Under the pieces are notes generated by a model that saw only the letters and a list, made by a program, of their open reading frames with translations, was not told the origin of the DNA and did not search any database. 64,000 bases of DNA, taken from positions 1 to 64,000 of the forward strand of contig JAPEVC010000044.1 of NCBI GenBank assembly GCA_027946555.1, in the 5' to 3' direction. Every line of letters begins with the position of its first letter. Within the stretch, counting starts at the first letter, position 1. A program made the translations under genes and the position numbers. Shown here in pieces: positions 1 through 12,402 of the stretch. The DNA is from Gnomoniopsis sp. IMI 355080 (lineage: Eukaryota > Ascomycota > Sordariomycetes > Diaporthales > Gnomoniaceae).

Positions 1-95
1 TCTTCCTCTTCCTCTTCCTCTTCCTCTTCCTCTTCCTCTTCCTCTTCCTCTTCCTCTTCCTCTTCCTCTTCCTCTTCTTCTTCTTCTTCTTCTCT
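1..95. repeat. TCTTCC microsatellite grading into TCT repeats
   Basis: The window opens inside a pure hexanucleotide TCTTCC array of at least twelve units. It passes into TTC repeats and a TCTCTCTC run near base 95. The left end is cut by the window edge, so the full array length is unknown. I see no open reading frame that would make it a coding Glu/Arg or Ser/Phe repeat here. Confidence 0.95.
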
Positions 96-790
96 CTCTC
101 CATCTTTATTATCCTCTTTAATAAGCTAGAAAAGCCTTCCCGCGGCGTGCCTTCCTCTGAACGCGCCTTCCGTTTCCGTAATATCTTCAAATGATAAAAC
201 AAGGCCTGCCTACGGCCCTGACTAGCCGAAATTGCCTGCATAACGGTTATACAGCGATTTGTTATATGTGACCTTTTGGACGGTTGTGTATGAAAAAGAA
301 CGGTTTTCAGAACCCACCATATCCGCTAACGGTAGCCAGTGAGGTTGGACATAGGTTGGGGGTAATAACTGCGACATGTCGTACGTACTGGCAGCCTTTC
401 CCAGTCTCAGCTTTCACACCGCCTACCCATTCTTCAGTGGCTACACACAAATCACTGCTAGTAAGATCTGAGGTATGACCTATACAGGTAGGTTGGTCGA
501 GGTTGGTCAAGGTAGGGGCATGTTGACGTAACTTACAACTTGCTCCATGGCTTTTGCAAATACCAGGCAGCACGACTGTGACATAAAGCCACCTGGGCAC
601 AGAATACCTACTTATGTTTTTTGACACAATACACTCGAATTTGTGTTGCGACGTGTGTTGATATAACTAGATCGCTCTCGGAATATCGACCATTGACCCT
701 TGGTCTGGCTCACTGTAGACGTCACCCGTACTGGAGCGAGGAACTGTCGCCGGACAGACCAAGCATGGAGTTTGATGGTCTTTATACAGA
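96..790. other. Intergenic, no gene seen
   Basis: This is about 0.7 kb between the microsatellite and the 3' end of the F-box gene. Short open frames on both strands overlap each other, lack family motifs and look like chance. GGTTGG-type short direct repeats occur near 490-510. Confidence 0.6.
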
Positions 791-1819
791 CTATGTGTTG
801 TGCCCATATAAAGTCTCCCATGTTCCCATGATCAGGCCTGCAGGATACTTGTGAAACTCTCGCTGCACTCTACTGAACCTCCCCCCGGGCCATTTCTCAC
901 CGCTTATAGCTCCTCTATACGCCATCCACTTCCAATCCTGCGGTGACCTACCATCTCCGAGCTGATGATAAGTTGAAAGAGAAATGAGCCATCCACGAGA
1001 GAACGTTTCGGGTGTTTCAATGGTTAGGACGTAATCCGTCAGGCACCGTTCGCATGAGCCAGGTTCGTTTCGGCACGCCGCCCAAGGACCGCGACTATAC
1101 AGCGGCTGCGGACGCCAGAACGTATGCGGATAGTTTCGCCAACTTTCCGAATCAATGCTAATATGACTGCAGAGATCGTAATCCCATTCGTCGATAACTC
1201 GTCGTAATGCCGGCTCGTCGGTCGCCTGTATTTGGTGGCGGGCTTGAAGAAATAGTTCGTCGTTAATGATCCGAGCCGACCACGTTCGGTGCCAATGTGC
1301 AGGTTCAAATGGATATAGCAGATTTTCAATCGACTCGGTGCCTTCAAGGCTTTCGACTGGCAGGCCTTTGTTGGCGCCAAACTTATAACCGTTGGTGACG
1401 AGACGGACAAGTTCATAGCCAATAGTATATTGCTCGATACTCAATTCCCCATTAAAGTTCACCCACTCGAAGGCGTTATACATGGTACGACAAGTATACC
1501 CGCTGTTGTAATTTGTTGGTGTCCACCATTTGTCGAATCGGTGAAGTTTTGTGCAACCATGGCAGAAATAAAAACATTCGCCAAGATCTTGTTCCAGAAG
1601 GCAAAGAAAGAGGATTCGGCTTTCGTGCGGCCCAAGCTCGTGGTTGATTACCGAGAATAGGCTTCTACATGTGATAGCAAGACAGCAGACCGATGACTGG
1701 TTGAGGTGACTGCAAATCATGTCGAGTAGTTCTTGCGGGAGTTGGAGTAGAGGTGGAGGAGGATGATTGGCGTCGCGCAGCCGCCTTCTCTTCTTGTATG
1801 CTGAGAGCTTTGCGCCCAT
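791..1819 (-). CDS. F-box domain protein
   Basis: Single-exon gene of 342 codons. The N terminus is basic (KKRRRLR), then residues about 25-65 form an F-box: LLQLPQELLDMICSHL followed by CLAITCRSLFSVI, the usual Leu-Pro start and helical Cys/Leu pattern. F-box proteins bind Skp1 in SCF ubiquitin ligases, and the rest of the chain selects the target. The remainder matches the fungal F-box layout in having spaced cysteine pairs (CHGCTKLH near residue 90 and CERCLTDY near 265) and many Trp/Tyr residues, but no recognisable WD40 or LRR repeats, so the target cannot be named. The start is the first ATG before the F-box. Downstream on the same strand there is only intergenic DNA. The F-box call is strong; the role is inferred from family. 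Confidence 0.85.
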   Translation of the reverse strand: MGAKLSAYKKRRRLRDANHPPPPLLQLPQELLDMICSHLNQSSVCCLAITCRSLFSVINHELGPHESRILFLCLLEQDLGECFYFCHGCTKLHRFDKWWTPTNYNSGYTCRTMYNAFEWVNFNGELSIEQYTIGYELVRLVTNGYKFGANKGLPVESLEGTESIENLLYPFEPAHWHRTWSARIINDELFLQARHQIQATDEPALRRVIDEWDYDLCSHISIDSESWRNYPHTFWRPQPLYSRGPWAACRNEPGSCERCLTDYVLTIETPETFSRGWLISLSTYHQLGDGRSPQDWKWMAYRGAISGEKWPGGRFSRVQREFHKYPAGLIMGTWETLYGHNT

Positions 1820-2451
1820 TGTGTTTCCGAGAGCGAGTGGAAGTCTTGCGTGATGTTGCGCACGTCGTTCTTGGGATATCTAGGTAGTCGTGGAGAACGC
1901 AGATGGCACGGCGGGTGCGGCAGACGCGGTGGCGGATGAGGCGGCTGTGACCTCGAGCTGTTGTCGAAATCCTGCGTGTCTCGGTCCTTTCGGTCTGTTC
2001 TTCTTTGTAGACAGGTAGGCGATCTGTATTATACTCAGTCTGATCTGACCGATCTGAGCTAGCCGAGCATCCCCTCGTCATACCTGAAAGGCTGAAAGTG
2101 ATAGCTGGAACTCTAAGCCGAAGCCAGCAAACTACCTACCGTACCGGATTATGGTAGGTTCAAAGTAGCGTTAGAAGGGTCACATGTAAGGAATGGTGCT
2201 TATCCGTGGTGGATCTATAAAATCATTTTGCACACAAATACCTTCCAACTCAATTTGTCGGGATGGATCCCTCCAAAATGAGCGGCATGTTTGTCCAATA
2301 ATTCCAATGCATACTTAGAACAAAAGGTGCAAGGGCAATGATGCATGATGACAACGGGAAACGACAAGAGAGAACCAATATTTTCTTAGGTCGAGTATTT
2401 GGCCAAATTTGTTTCGAAGCCCCCGCAAGACCATTACTTGGTAATAAAGCC
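1820..2451. other. Intergenic between F-box gene and SDR
   Basis: This holds the presumed promoter of the F-box gene and the 3' flank of the dehydrogenase. An Arg/Ser/Thr-rich open frame on the minus strand at 1665-2081 overlaps the F-box start and has biased composition only. No other gene was seen. Confidence 0.5.
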
Positions 2452-3582
2452 TTAGGATGAAAGACCGTCCCACTGTGCTTGACTCCAATCCCAAAAGTTT
2501 CGCGCAACACCAGTGCCGCCCTCGGCTTCGGTCTTAGCAGCATCCATCATCTCTTTCGACAGTTGCCAGAACTGGCCCCAGGGAGCAACTATTGTGATGT
2601 CAGCCGGACAATTCCTTTGGCAGGGATCAGGTATCATATACAAGGAGTGTTCTGTACGTACTGTAACTACCCGACTTTTCAATCGTGATCTCAGGGGAGA
2701 ATGCCGCAAAGATGTTGGTGTACGCTCCATAGACAGGCGGGTGCAGAACCGTCTTGCGCAGGATCGCCGTCGTGATACCTCCCTGGCTCCTCCAAAAATC
2801 CGAATCCAGCGCGCCAGGATTTAGAGGGATCGACAAGACACCGTCGGCCTTATAGCGAGCCGCGAACTCGGTAGCGTGGAGGTAATTGCCCAGCTTGCTG
2901 ATGCTGTACTTGTCCATCTCCCCGGCCTCTCCGATCTTGGGCAACGTCTCCATCAAATGGTTGGGACGAAAGGCCTCTGAGGCGGACGAGGACACCCAGA
3001 CCACACGGACGAAGCCGCGAGGCGACACTTTGGCTGTCGCTACGAGTGTCGGGGCCAGGAAATTGGTGAAGCCAAACGGTCCCAGACAGTTGACGCCAAG
3101 CTGCAATTCGTAGCCCTGCTTCGTCTTGGAGCCCTTCTCCGGGTAGCCGACGCCGGCATTGTTGAAGAGAAGATGGAGTTGGTGTTCTCTGGACAGGAAT
3201 TCATCGACTGATTGCCTGATGCTTTTCAGGTCGCTGAGATCAAGCCGGATGAAGTGCAGCTCGCCGTGAGCATTGGGCAAGGAAGTCTTGATCTCCTTGA
3301 TGGCCTCGTGCGTCTTTTCCTCGGAACGGGCCATCATGTACACTTTCGCGTTCTTGGAGTAGAGCATCCTAGCAATCTCCTTGCCAAGACCAGTGTTGGA
3401 ACCAGTGACGATAATGACCTGTATTTTGCAGTCAGTACGAAATCCAAGTAGCAAGCTGCAAGGGGATCAGAGCTAGACCAGTCTACACGTACCTTGTCTT
3501 TCAAGTCTGGAAGATCTTTCTCAGTGAATCTCGGTTTCGACGGGCAAAGGAACTGCTGCATGACGCTCGTAGTGCCTGGCAT
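2452..3582 (-). CDS. Short-chain dehydrogenase/reductase, retinol-dehydrogenase-like
   Basis: Three exons: 3582-3493, 3418-2662 and 2588-2452, giving 327 aa. Introns of 74 and 73 nt have GTACGT donors and end in ACAG and ATAG. Exon 1 carries MPGTTSVMQQF and KDKV. Exon 2 continues with IIVTGSNTGLGKEIARML, the Rossmann TGxxxGxG motif. FNNAGVG supplies the NAG motif, and the catalytic centre is a Ser (WVSSSAS) plus YSISK (Tyr-x-x-x-Lys). The C terminus, with YIAPWGQFW, is typical of fungal SDRs of about 330 residues related to retinol dehydrogenases and WW-domain oxidoreductases. It should oxidise or reduce an alcohol/carbonyl with NAD(P); the substrate is unknown. It lies apart from the 11-27 kb block, so membership of that pathway is only possible. 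Confidence 0.9.
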
Positions 3583-6087
3583 TTTGTCTGAGTTGATAGC
3601 GAACAAGTAAAGATAGTTGTGAAGTTGAGATGATGAGACCTGATGATGACGAGTGCCTTTGGGCGAGTATTTGAGATTTGAGCTGATGATAAAGTAAATG
3701 GCAGTCTGGTGAGTGCTCCATGGCTGTTTATATATTCAATTGGATGTGTTGGTGTCATACTGTAGCCTACGTCTCGCTTCTCTTGACCACCGCGGATTTC
3801 AAGCCTCAATAATATGGAGTAGAGGAAATGTCACCACAATCCGCGGTATGTATTTTACGCGATGCGGGTTTGCCTAGAATCCCGCGGGATTCATTGGGGC
3901 TAGCGACGGCACAGAGAGGCTAACCCCATGTTGGGAGTCAGCACTAGCGCACTGCCAGAGTGCCAAATCCACGGGTTTCATCTCTGAAGGATCGGCGATA
4001 GGACATTGCAATTCCTATAATCACTGCTGATAGTTGACCATTACGGTTTTGGAAGCTGGTATTCTCGGCAGCTGGTCTAGCTGTTCTCACAACCCGGAAT
4101 TGCTGTTCTGAGGCGCCAACTATTTATATCGAGACCAGGGGGTTGGGCTCTTCCCAAGAAGAGGAGCAAAGATAGTACTTGTCCTTTTTATTAATGGGCC
4201 TTGACCGGGTCGAACGCAGCCACGGGCCGTGCCGGACGACCTCGAGTACCCACAAAGGCACCAGGTCTTTACAGACCACGCAACTTCCTATGCGATGACC
4301 TACTACAATGCTATGTGGCACGAATCTCTGAAAAGAAAATCTCGAGTACCTAGGTAGGATCATTCTTATATGAGAAGGCCCCCAGGAGGTCTGAGGCAAC
4401 TGTGTAGCGAGTGTTATTGAAAAGCTTCGGCGGTTCTCTGTTACCAGCTACCATACCCAGAATTGATGACTAGGAATTGACCATATTCACAATGCGTGGA
4501 TGGTTGTCTATCTTGCTGAGAGCAGTGTTGACACAGCCAGAATGGAGAGCCTGTCTCTATTCGACGTTTTCGAGGATGCAAGCGACGTTGAACAATAGTT
4601 TGGCCACTGATGTCACATCTCTTTTGTCTCTTTTCCCAAGCGCATTGCTTGACGACAACCGTTCAAGGCCCACACTGCATTTTAATTTTACGATGTCGTA
4701 TCATCCGGACCTCGGGATTTGGTACGTTTGAGGACGAGCACAGACAGGGCATAATTGCCAACCTATTTCAACCAACACGGTCTGAGAAATAGGAGGCCTG
4801 ACAGCATTTCCGCCAACTTGTCATCAGATTCTGTGAAGTGCCTGGTTGCTAGGAATGGTGGGAAGCTGAGGCATAGATGAGACAAGCTACATTGACCAAC
4901 AACAAAAGAATGGAAAGATCTCAGAAGGGTGAGTGAATATAAGGAGATGAAGAATTTGAGTTCTCGACCCCATGGGGTAGCAGGGAAGCGCAAGGGGGGA
5001 TGCAAAAGGTGGGGTAAAATCAGACCAGTCTTCCTATTTTGGCCTCACCGGTCAGTCGCACCTGGCCCGTCCAGCGCACAGCGTAAAGGGTACCACGTGA
5101 TTTGTGAGGGGAAGCGAGCATGGCCTGTTGCAAGGTAAATTCAACGACATGTCTCTGTTCCCTCATTCTCTTCCCATCTTGCTTTCTTTCTGCAGTTGAC
5201 CAGCGTTTAAATTTTTTCCTTCGAAGCGTTGCGTGCCACCCAAACTCTCGTCGACACGGGCACCAAAGAAACTCGCGTGACTTGCACGACGATCCGATTG
5301 CAAACCCAAATGACCGAGCCGACTCGAATCGCTCCACTGGACGGGAAGACCACTAGGCTGCTCTGACTCGGATCCACTTCACGTACCAGAACCCGCCGAT
5401 GATGGAGCTTTCCCCAGAAATTCCCGCGCCTAGAGCTTCACGGGATCACGGGTCATTGGTACCGATTAGGTTCCGAAGTACGGATCCTGCCTCATACGCG
5501 CTTGGAGCTGGGCGGGTCAAAAAGAAGAATACAGAGGTCGGATCTTGGTGTGACAGTTGCAAGCGGTCCAATTGAGCGGCCAAGTGGCTGCTGCTCTCGC
5601 AGTGCGAGTGTGGGATTATGGCTATCCGGCAGGTAAAGTTACCAGAGCTTGTATGCTCACCAGAAACTCAATTGGCCTCGGTGTCTACCGCGCTCGACTT
5701 GAAGCTGTTCGCCATACTGCGAGACACGTGTGGCAACGCCACATCACGAGGTCACGACTCGATTGTTCCAAGATTTGAGCAAAGCAGAGCTGGTCAAAAC
5801 AAATAGGAAATCACTTTGGTTGAGATCCAGAGGATCGAGGAGGGCTGGGATTCCACTATTTTACAGTTCCCTGAAAACTTGGCCACCCAAGTTTTGCCGT
5901 CTATGGTCTATGCCGCTGCAGCACCCCTCCCATGCAATACACGCCACGAGATGCTCCTCCCATGCTTGTCGAGAATGCTGTCGAGTGGTTGGCACGAGCA
6001 CCATCGCACCACCCAGCTCTCAACATCTGGCCCATCGATAATCGGCAAGGCCTGTTCCATTCGTCAAGGACGACATGGAAAAATTGT
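3583..6087. other. Long intergenic stretch, no convincing gene
   Basis: These 2.5 kb lie between the SDR promoter and the 3' end of atp9. Small open frames (for example 4124-4399 minus, 5020-5337 minus and 5557-5778 plus) overlap antisense frames and show no domain, signal peptide or splice-consistent extension. One TACCTAGGTA palindrome lies at 4347-4356. Confidence 0.55.
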
Positions 6088-6869
6088 TTAAGTCTGCAGT
6101 GATACACGTCAGTTTTGATTTCTTGCAATCGGGGTCGTGATGTTTGTTGATGAATCGAGATGACTCCGAAGCTTGGTCCGATGCTCGGGTCCTTGCGGGA
6201 CAGTGCTTTGGTGACTGCGGGATTAAATGTGGGTGGGGTTTCACGTACGAACTTGGCCATGAGGGCAACCATGAGGTCGAAAAGACCAATGGCCTCGACG
6301 AAAGCGAAACCCAGAATGGCGTAAGAGAACAGCTGGCCCTTGAGAGCGGGGTTACGGGCAACACCGTTCAGCAGAGCGGCGAAGACGAGACCGATACCGA
6401 TACCAGCACCGGTCAGACCAATGGCGGCGGAACCCATACCCAGGTTCTTGGAGACCTCGACCAGGGCGTTGGCCATCTCGGAGTTGTAAGAGCGGGTCTG
6501 CTGCTTGAAGGCAGAGCGAGTGGTGGTGTTGAGGATGCTGGAGCGCTTGATGCTCTGCATGGGGCTGGGCTTGGTCATGCCTGGGGGAAAGAAATTTCTC
6601 AGTACCAAACGGCATGAAGGGTCTAGGCTACGATAACAACGGTCGACGAGCTCAATCGTGTCTGTTTGGGGGCCAATTGGCCCCTCAATGGCTCAAGGCG
6701 ATGACGTTTGAGGTCGACGGGCTGTGCGACGATAAGCTCTAGATGGGGGAGTTCCCTTACCAGTGATGGTACGCTTGGAGGCGTTGGCAACGTTGACACG
6801 CATGGCAGGGCGAGCGACCTGGGCCATGGAGGTGGCCATGCGAGAGGCGAGAACACGGGAGGCGGCCAT
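6088..6869 (-). CDS. atp9: ATP synthase subunit 9 (c-ring proteolipid), nuclear-encoded mitochondrial precursor
   Basis: Three exons: 6869-6761, 6580-6249 and 6093-6088, giving 148 aa. Residues 1 to about 65 form a basic, Ser/Ala-rich presequence (MAASRVLASRMATSMAQVAR, later QTRSYNSEM). Processing is expected near the RSYNS stretch, by analogy with Neurospora. The mature part is the two-helix hairpin: GSAAIGLTGAGIGIGLVFAA, the polar loop ARNPALKGQ, then AILGFAFVEAIGLFDLMVAL with the proton-carrying Glu (the DCCD site). It forms the Fo rotor ring in the inner membrane. The last intron (6248-6094, GTACGT donor, GCAG acceptor) leaves a coding exon of only ACT TAA. The product then ends AKFT, as in other filamentous fungi; reading through the donor would add about 90 alien residues. 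The first intron is 180 nt and ends in CCCCCAG. Identification is very secure. Confidence 0.97.
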
Positions 6870-9329
6870 TGCGACTGATGGAGAGGAGATGAAGCTTTTG
6901 ATGGAAAGGGAAGGATAGGTCGGTTGGCTAATGGCGAAGAGCTGGACAGCTTGGCTTGGTGTGGAAGATGAAAAAATGAGAGTGGAAAGGAAAAGGACAG
7001 AGCGGAGGTCAGGTGAATCGGGTGGGACGGGGACCCGGACCAGCTGGCGGTGGCAGAACCCAGAGTCAACCGTGAACTGTGACCCACAGGCCAATGAGTG
7101 AAGCAAACGGACGCACACGAACCCACTCAGCACCTCGAGGCTGTGGACCCCTTATCCCAGCTCCAAGCAAGGAAAAAAAATGACGCCCCGCGGGCGGGAG
7201 AGCACTTGCACTCGGGCGATATCGGGAGCTGCTAAATGTTCATAAAGGGAGCTTGGTCCAGTCGAGACTGGGACGATGGGCTTCCATTCTTTCCAGGCCG
7301 TTCTGTTGTGCAGTCGGTCCTGCCAGCTTGGCAGGGCGACACGATTCATGGCAAAGTTCGCCAGAAGTCTGCTCATATAGCTGACATCACCCGGCGACGA
7401 CTCACAGCTTCTATCACGACTAACATACTTCGAGAATGCAGCTTCAGAAAGCCAAACAGAAACACAATGACCAAATAAACCTGCATCAGCCGGGAGACTG
7501 ATGACGGGCGAGTGATGCTGACCCTACCCAGCAGAGATTTTCTAGCTGAGGGAATATGATATCTGACCCCCACGGCCTGTACCCTTGCTGGTGCTAGAAA
7601 AAAACGCGGCGTTGCGGTTCTGTGCCGTGTAGGTACTTACCGCATATGAACCTGACGGAATCTTGCAGACAGGGGACCTCGGTTCCCGGCCTGTCGGTAG
7701 GCAAGAGGATGAGTGTGACACCTTGACAACCTATTGCTACTACGGCAATGCTGTCAGCACCATGAGCAGCCAATTTCCCCGGCTGACCGGTATATTGGTG
7801 TTTCGGGTTTCCAGAACACGATCGGGAGAAGCCGGCTTGTCTTCCATGACTATTGTGAGAAATTCGAGATGTCATATTGCAGACAAGCGTGAGCCGTGAA
7901 GGAAAAGGTGCCACGGGTCAACTAAAAGGCTGCACTGTCGCCAAATGGTTCAGAGTGACAGACTCCGCAAGATCATTTTTATCGTGCAGCCGGACGAAGG
8001 GGCCAGCTGGGTATTTGAAGCTGGAAATAATAGTGGGTCCATGATGTTGAGACTTTTTCTTCATGCTGATTGTGACGGCTTGCTTTGCTCACGATAACGA
8101 AAGGGAAAATTTTTCCAAGCTCTCAAACTTCGAACCCGCGATGTTCCGTCAGCCGCAACGTGCAGCATCCCTGTCCTGCAGCATGGACCCCTGTCTTTGG
8201 ATGTGCCTGATAGCGTGGCAGCATTTGGAGCCTCATTTCCAAGGTTGTCTTACACCAGCCAGGCGGCGAGGTACCTACGTAGGTTAATCTGGTACCGCTG
8301 ACACAATTACGCATAACATCCAAAGGGAGTTGAGTAAATTCCTGCGTGCAAGAAACCCGTCACTCGGTCTACTTCTCTTCCTCTAGCAATGGCGACAATT
8401 TATTTGTCTAGTACATTCGTTCCCGTCAAATTAGCTCGGTTCTACTTCGGCTGTCACCAAAATAATTTTTTAGCTTGGGAGGAAAGAAAAGTCTTCGAGA
8501 CACCGAGCTTATGGTGTGGCGAGGAACCGCGCTGCCGAGCGGCTGGCTGCATTTGTAGTTTGAGCATTCGTTAGTTTTACTGGTTCCTGCATATCAAGCT
8601 TATTTCCTCATTAGGAAGGATGACACCACATGCTGAGGTGGTATTTTTTCTTTCGCGCTGTTTAGTACACAGCGATCGACTTCTTACATATATCACGTGT
8701 AGCACCGCACCTAAATAGGAGCTCACCCCTTTCGTCCTTCGCAACTTTCATTGATCGAAGTCCTTCCGAAGACAACACCAGGATAAGATGCAAGGTGTCG
8801 ACTGCCCAGCCGTGTGGGTGCGGCGGCTCGCGAGGTCGATAATGCTGAGAGGGATCCAACCGGGCCCCCCGTTCGTGCACCTGTGGCCATCGTGCTGAAG
8901 CATGGGTACTAGCTATTCCACCCTCAGTCTTGGCTGATGTTTGTTGAGGGATCTCAATCGCTTTCATCCGAATACCTAGGAGGTAAAGTTGCAGATAGCA
9001 GGGCTATGCATTCAGCGATGAACTCGGTCGAGGGCAATGTTTTCCAAAACGATAACACTGGTGGCATGATGGATGGAGGCCCAACGCAGTGATGATTCTC
9101 AAGCTTTACAATGACGGCCTTCAGGAAGCATTGATACCTAGGTATATCTTTTGCTACACTGACCGCACGGGCTTCCAAGAATCAAGGGCGTCGAAACCAC
9201 CCTTGAATCCCTACCGTCATGTCATACTCGTTCTCTAGACGTAGGGGTTGTCACCCGTATTTTTCTAAACCTCTGCGTCTCGATAAACGAACTTTCTTTA
9301 CATTCAAAGCAGTGCACAGAAAATAGTGA
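6870..9329. other. Intergenic, includes atp9 promoter
   Basis: About 2.5 kb. The stretch upstream of atp9 (6870-7130) is pyrimidine-rich on the coding strand, as is common before highly expressed fungal genes. The rest carries only short overlapping open frames. Palindromic TACCTACGTAGGT lies at 8272-8284, a CCTAGG-type copy at 8974-8986, and TACCTAGGTA at 9135-9144. Confidence 0.5.
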
Positions 9330-10554
9330 TCACGCAACCGCCTTGCTGATTGCCTCATGTTGCACCAGGAACTCCCCCACCAGCTTCAGAACCCGTTCTC
9401 TAAGCCCATTATCAAGATGACACATGTGACTTCCATTCTGAAAAGTGACCCAGCGTACGCGTGGAATGAGCTCAAAGTATGGCTTTTGCGAACTGTCGCG
9501 CGACGTGTCGAACTCGCCATTGTAGACCAGAGTGGGAGCGGCAATTTGCGGTAGGCGCGGGATGCTCGTCCAGCCACTCAACGAGCCGTTCAAGTCCAAA
9601 ACGGAGGGGCCGTACCTATCGAGGGTATTTGAAATCAGTAAATGGTTCTGATGGGACCCGGTCCAGAACAAAAAAAAAATGAACAGAACATGTGTTTTCC
9701 AAAGGTATGGCGGCATGTGGGAAAGGCATTCGCGCATCGCCATACTAGCCACGCCCACTGTGCAATAAGAAAAGGATATACAGTAATCCATGATAGGTCG
9801 CAGCTTCAGTGAGTACCTAGGTAGTTATCATGCAACCCAGAGTGAGGGGCTTTCCACTCCTTCCATTTGGGACTTACATTGTGCCATATACAGTTTTATC
9901 CTCGCCAAGATTTTTTAGTGATTGCATCAATTCCTCTGGCAATGGGTCCGCCCGGCATACGAACGTCTTTTGGAAAATGGCCATAGCGTCGCGGTAGGCC
10001 TGGCTCTCGTAATCGCCCTCTTGCACACACTTTTTCATTACCTCCTGCGCATCTATAGGCATCTCACTCCGACACATCAGGATGCCCTCGTTGGAAAGAT
10101 CGATGCTAGCCACCCCACTGGCGAGTACCAACCTCTGCAAACCGCGTGGTCGGCGAGCAGCAAAGGCGGCACCAAGCATGCCTCCCCAGCTTTGACCAAA
10201 TAGATGAAACCCAGGCCCATCACGCAATTTCAGATGGTCGATGAGGTTGTCCAGCTCCGCGATGAACAAGGACTCCTGCCAGAAATCTTTGTCTCCGGCC
10301 TTCTCGGGGAGATGGGTGGAAGCTCCACAACCGATTTGGTCATAGAGGACTACCGGAAGGTTGTACTGTGGCCAGAGTTCTGCGAAGGAGAGCAGATAAG
10401 GGTGACCGCCGCCGGGGCCCCCATGTAGAAAAACAATGGGCGGCGCGCCACTTTTGAGGTCGCCGAAGACCTTATAGTAAGTTGAGCAAGATATTTCGGG
10501 ATTGTTAGGTACCTGGAAGGGAATCAGGCCTTCCGCACTAGGTGTTACCGCCAT
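9330..10554 (-). CDS. Alpha/beta hydrolase, proline iminopeptidase (S33) family
   Basis: Two exons: 10554-9878 and 9615-9330, giving 320 aa. The 262-nt intron has a GTAAGT donor and a GATAG acceptor, and joining restores TMYGPS, matching the TMNGPS region of the family. Motifs in order: oxyanion segment HGGPGGGH (about residue 45), nucleophile elbow GQSWGG (Ser near 125), the catalytic Asp in YNGEFDTS, and the catalytic His in NGSHMCH. Length and motifs fit fungal proline iminopeptidase or L-amino-acid amidase-like enzymes, which remove N-terminal residues or hydrolyse amides. No signal peptide is seen, so it is probably cytosolic. It could equally be an esterase or tailoring hydrolase, since this family is often found with secondary-metabolite genes. 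The neighbouring SDR gene is on the same strand, about 560 bp away. Confidence 0.9.
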
Positions 10555-11112
10555 ATCGGAAATTTTATAGTGCTTAAATAGAAAGTGTGCGAATATGTAG
10601 TGTCAGGGGTCTGCTGGCCTAGTAGCGCTCGTTGTAAGTGTGAGGTTTGAGAGCTGAGTATCTAAAGCCTAAAGTGAAGGGAAATTCCCCTTACTTATGC
10701 CGATTTCAAGATATGCGGTTGGCACTGTGCCGCAATGCTACGTAACCCACCACAACCCAATGCTACCAACCCATCTATGGATCGACAGCTTTGTTGTGTC
10801 TGCAGCGCCGCAGTATCCACAATTTGTTCAGTATCTAGGGCTTCGGAGTGAACACTGAAGTGCAGTCGCGCAAATCAGACTCAATCATTATTTATAAACC
10901 AAACTAGGTCTATACCCAGTAAGTTTAACGCTTGATAGTAGAGACAGTGTCATAGTAGGGTAGGCTGCTAATTTTCAAGTTCACTTTTTAAAACCAATCC
11001 TTTCGTAGAGCTGCAATGGAACATATACGCATATCTCCGCTCCAGCTAGGTGCTTGTCACATGAATATCCACTTTCATGTTGGAACCCTAGGAACCTTCC
11101 AAGGTTGGTCCC
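10555..11112. other. Intergenic between hydrolase and second SDR
   Basis: About 560 bp with no usable reading frame. It holds the hydrolase promoter and the 3' flank of the SDR. Confidence 0.6.
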
Positions 11113-12402
11113 TTACGATGTAGGTTGCTCGCCGGCTTTTCTGGCTGCTTCAAACTCCAAGCCTATGTTTTTGAATGAGCATGCATCCTCGATGACTGCC
11201 CTCTGAACGTCATCCTTATAGGGAGGTTGGTCGCGATACCAACGGTTGCTCCGGCTAATCTCGCAGGTGGTACCATTCCTGTCGCTGTGCAACACTACAT
11301 GGAATTTTATTAGCAGATGCTCCAAGTTTTTCCGCTCAGAAGCCTCTAGGATTGCATGCTCTGAAGGTTTTCTGGAATCTGAAGCATAGAAAACCGGGGG
11401 GGGGGGAACACAGGAGTCACTGACATTCGTTGACGCCTTCAACCATTTGCTCTACCGTCGTGTTTATACCCCTATCGGCCCATTTCTCTCTGGTAAATTT
11501 TGGCATAATGCTGGTCAAGACCTAATGATACCACACAACATTAGAATTTTACCCATAGTAATGACATCAATGATAATCAGGGAACGGCTTACCATGCCTG
11601 GGACAAGCGCATTGCAGCGGAAGCCATTTTCTTCCTCCTTCCATCTCGCGGCCAGACTCCTAGCCAGGCCCGTCACTCCGTGCTTGGCGGCGGCATACAG
11701 CGGTGCAGCAGGGCCAGGGTAGAGACCGATGCCGCTTGACGTCAAGAGGAGCAGCGGACTCTTCACATCCTTGGGGTTCCGGCGAAAATAACGCGTGGCG
11801 AGGAGGCTCGAGTATATGACACCCACGAGATCGACATCCACCGTGAGCAGCTTCGGCGGCTCGTCTGCTGTGAAAGACTCGGTGGACTCAGGGGTAAGAT
11901 AATCGACTCGGTCAGAAATTCCCGCGTTTGCATGCACTATTTAGGTAATGTTGACATTAGTCAGGTCCAGTACAACCACCATACGCGCTGTATGTGGAGG
12001 AACAGTTTGTCTCCCGCGTTCGGCACCGGATCAATGCAAGGTACTGTTGCATACCAAAGTCGATCCTCCCGTATTTCTTAAACGTCTCGTCGAATGCGTT
12101 GTACTGGTCGGCCCATGAGGTGACGTCGACCTTGTAGAAGTCGGCATGGATCTCATTTGCGAGCTGCTGGCCTTCAACCTCATTCCAGTCGGCGATGACG
12201 ACCTTGTAATCCTGCTTGGCTAAGCTTGTCGCAACTCCTCGACCGACTAGCACATGTTAGATACGCATTGTGGACCTCCGGAGGTTGAGCAATGAAGTCG
12301 TTGACTCTGCAGAAAGGACACTGGGAAATGAAAGTAGGTCGTACGGAGGGAGGGTCACTTACTGCCTGTGGCCGCACCAGTGATAAAAGCTACTTTTGAC
12401 AT
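11113..12402 (-). CDS. Short-chain dehydrogenase/reductase, classical type
   Basis: Five exons: 12402-12363, 12246-12055, 11936-11593, 11521-11425 and 11294-11113, giving 284 aa. The first 40-nt exon ends inside the cofactor loop; splicing gives FITGAATGIGRGVA (TGxxxGxG). DVTSW and HANAGIS (NAG) follow, then the catalytic Ser in LLLTSSGIG and Tyr/Lys in YAAAKHG. The last exons give NELLHSDRNGTTCEI, the usual C-terminal substrate-loop region of 15-hydroxyprostaglandin-dehydrogenase-like fungal SDRs. The donors include GTAAGT, GTAAGC and GTCAGT, and every junction keeps phase. The enzyme should act on an alcohol or ketone using NAD(P). It lies between the hydrolase and the MFS exporter on the same strand, which is compatible with a tailoring role, though that is inference. 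Confidence 0.88.

Noticed and set aside
1665..2081. 138-codon Arg/Ser/Thr-rich minus frame
   Set aside because: It overlaps the F-box start in another frame, with biased composition and no domain.
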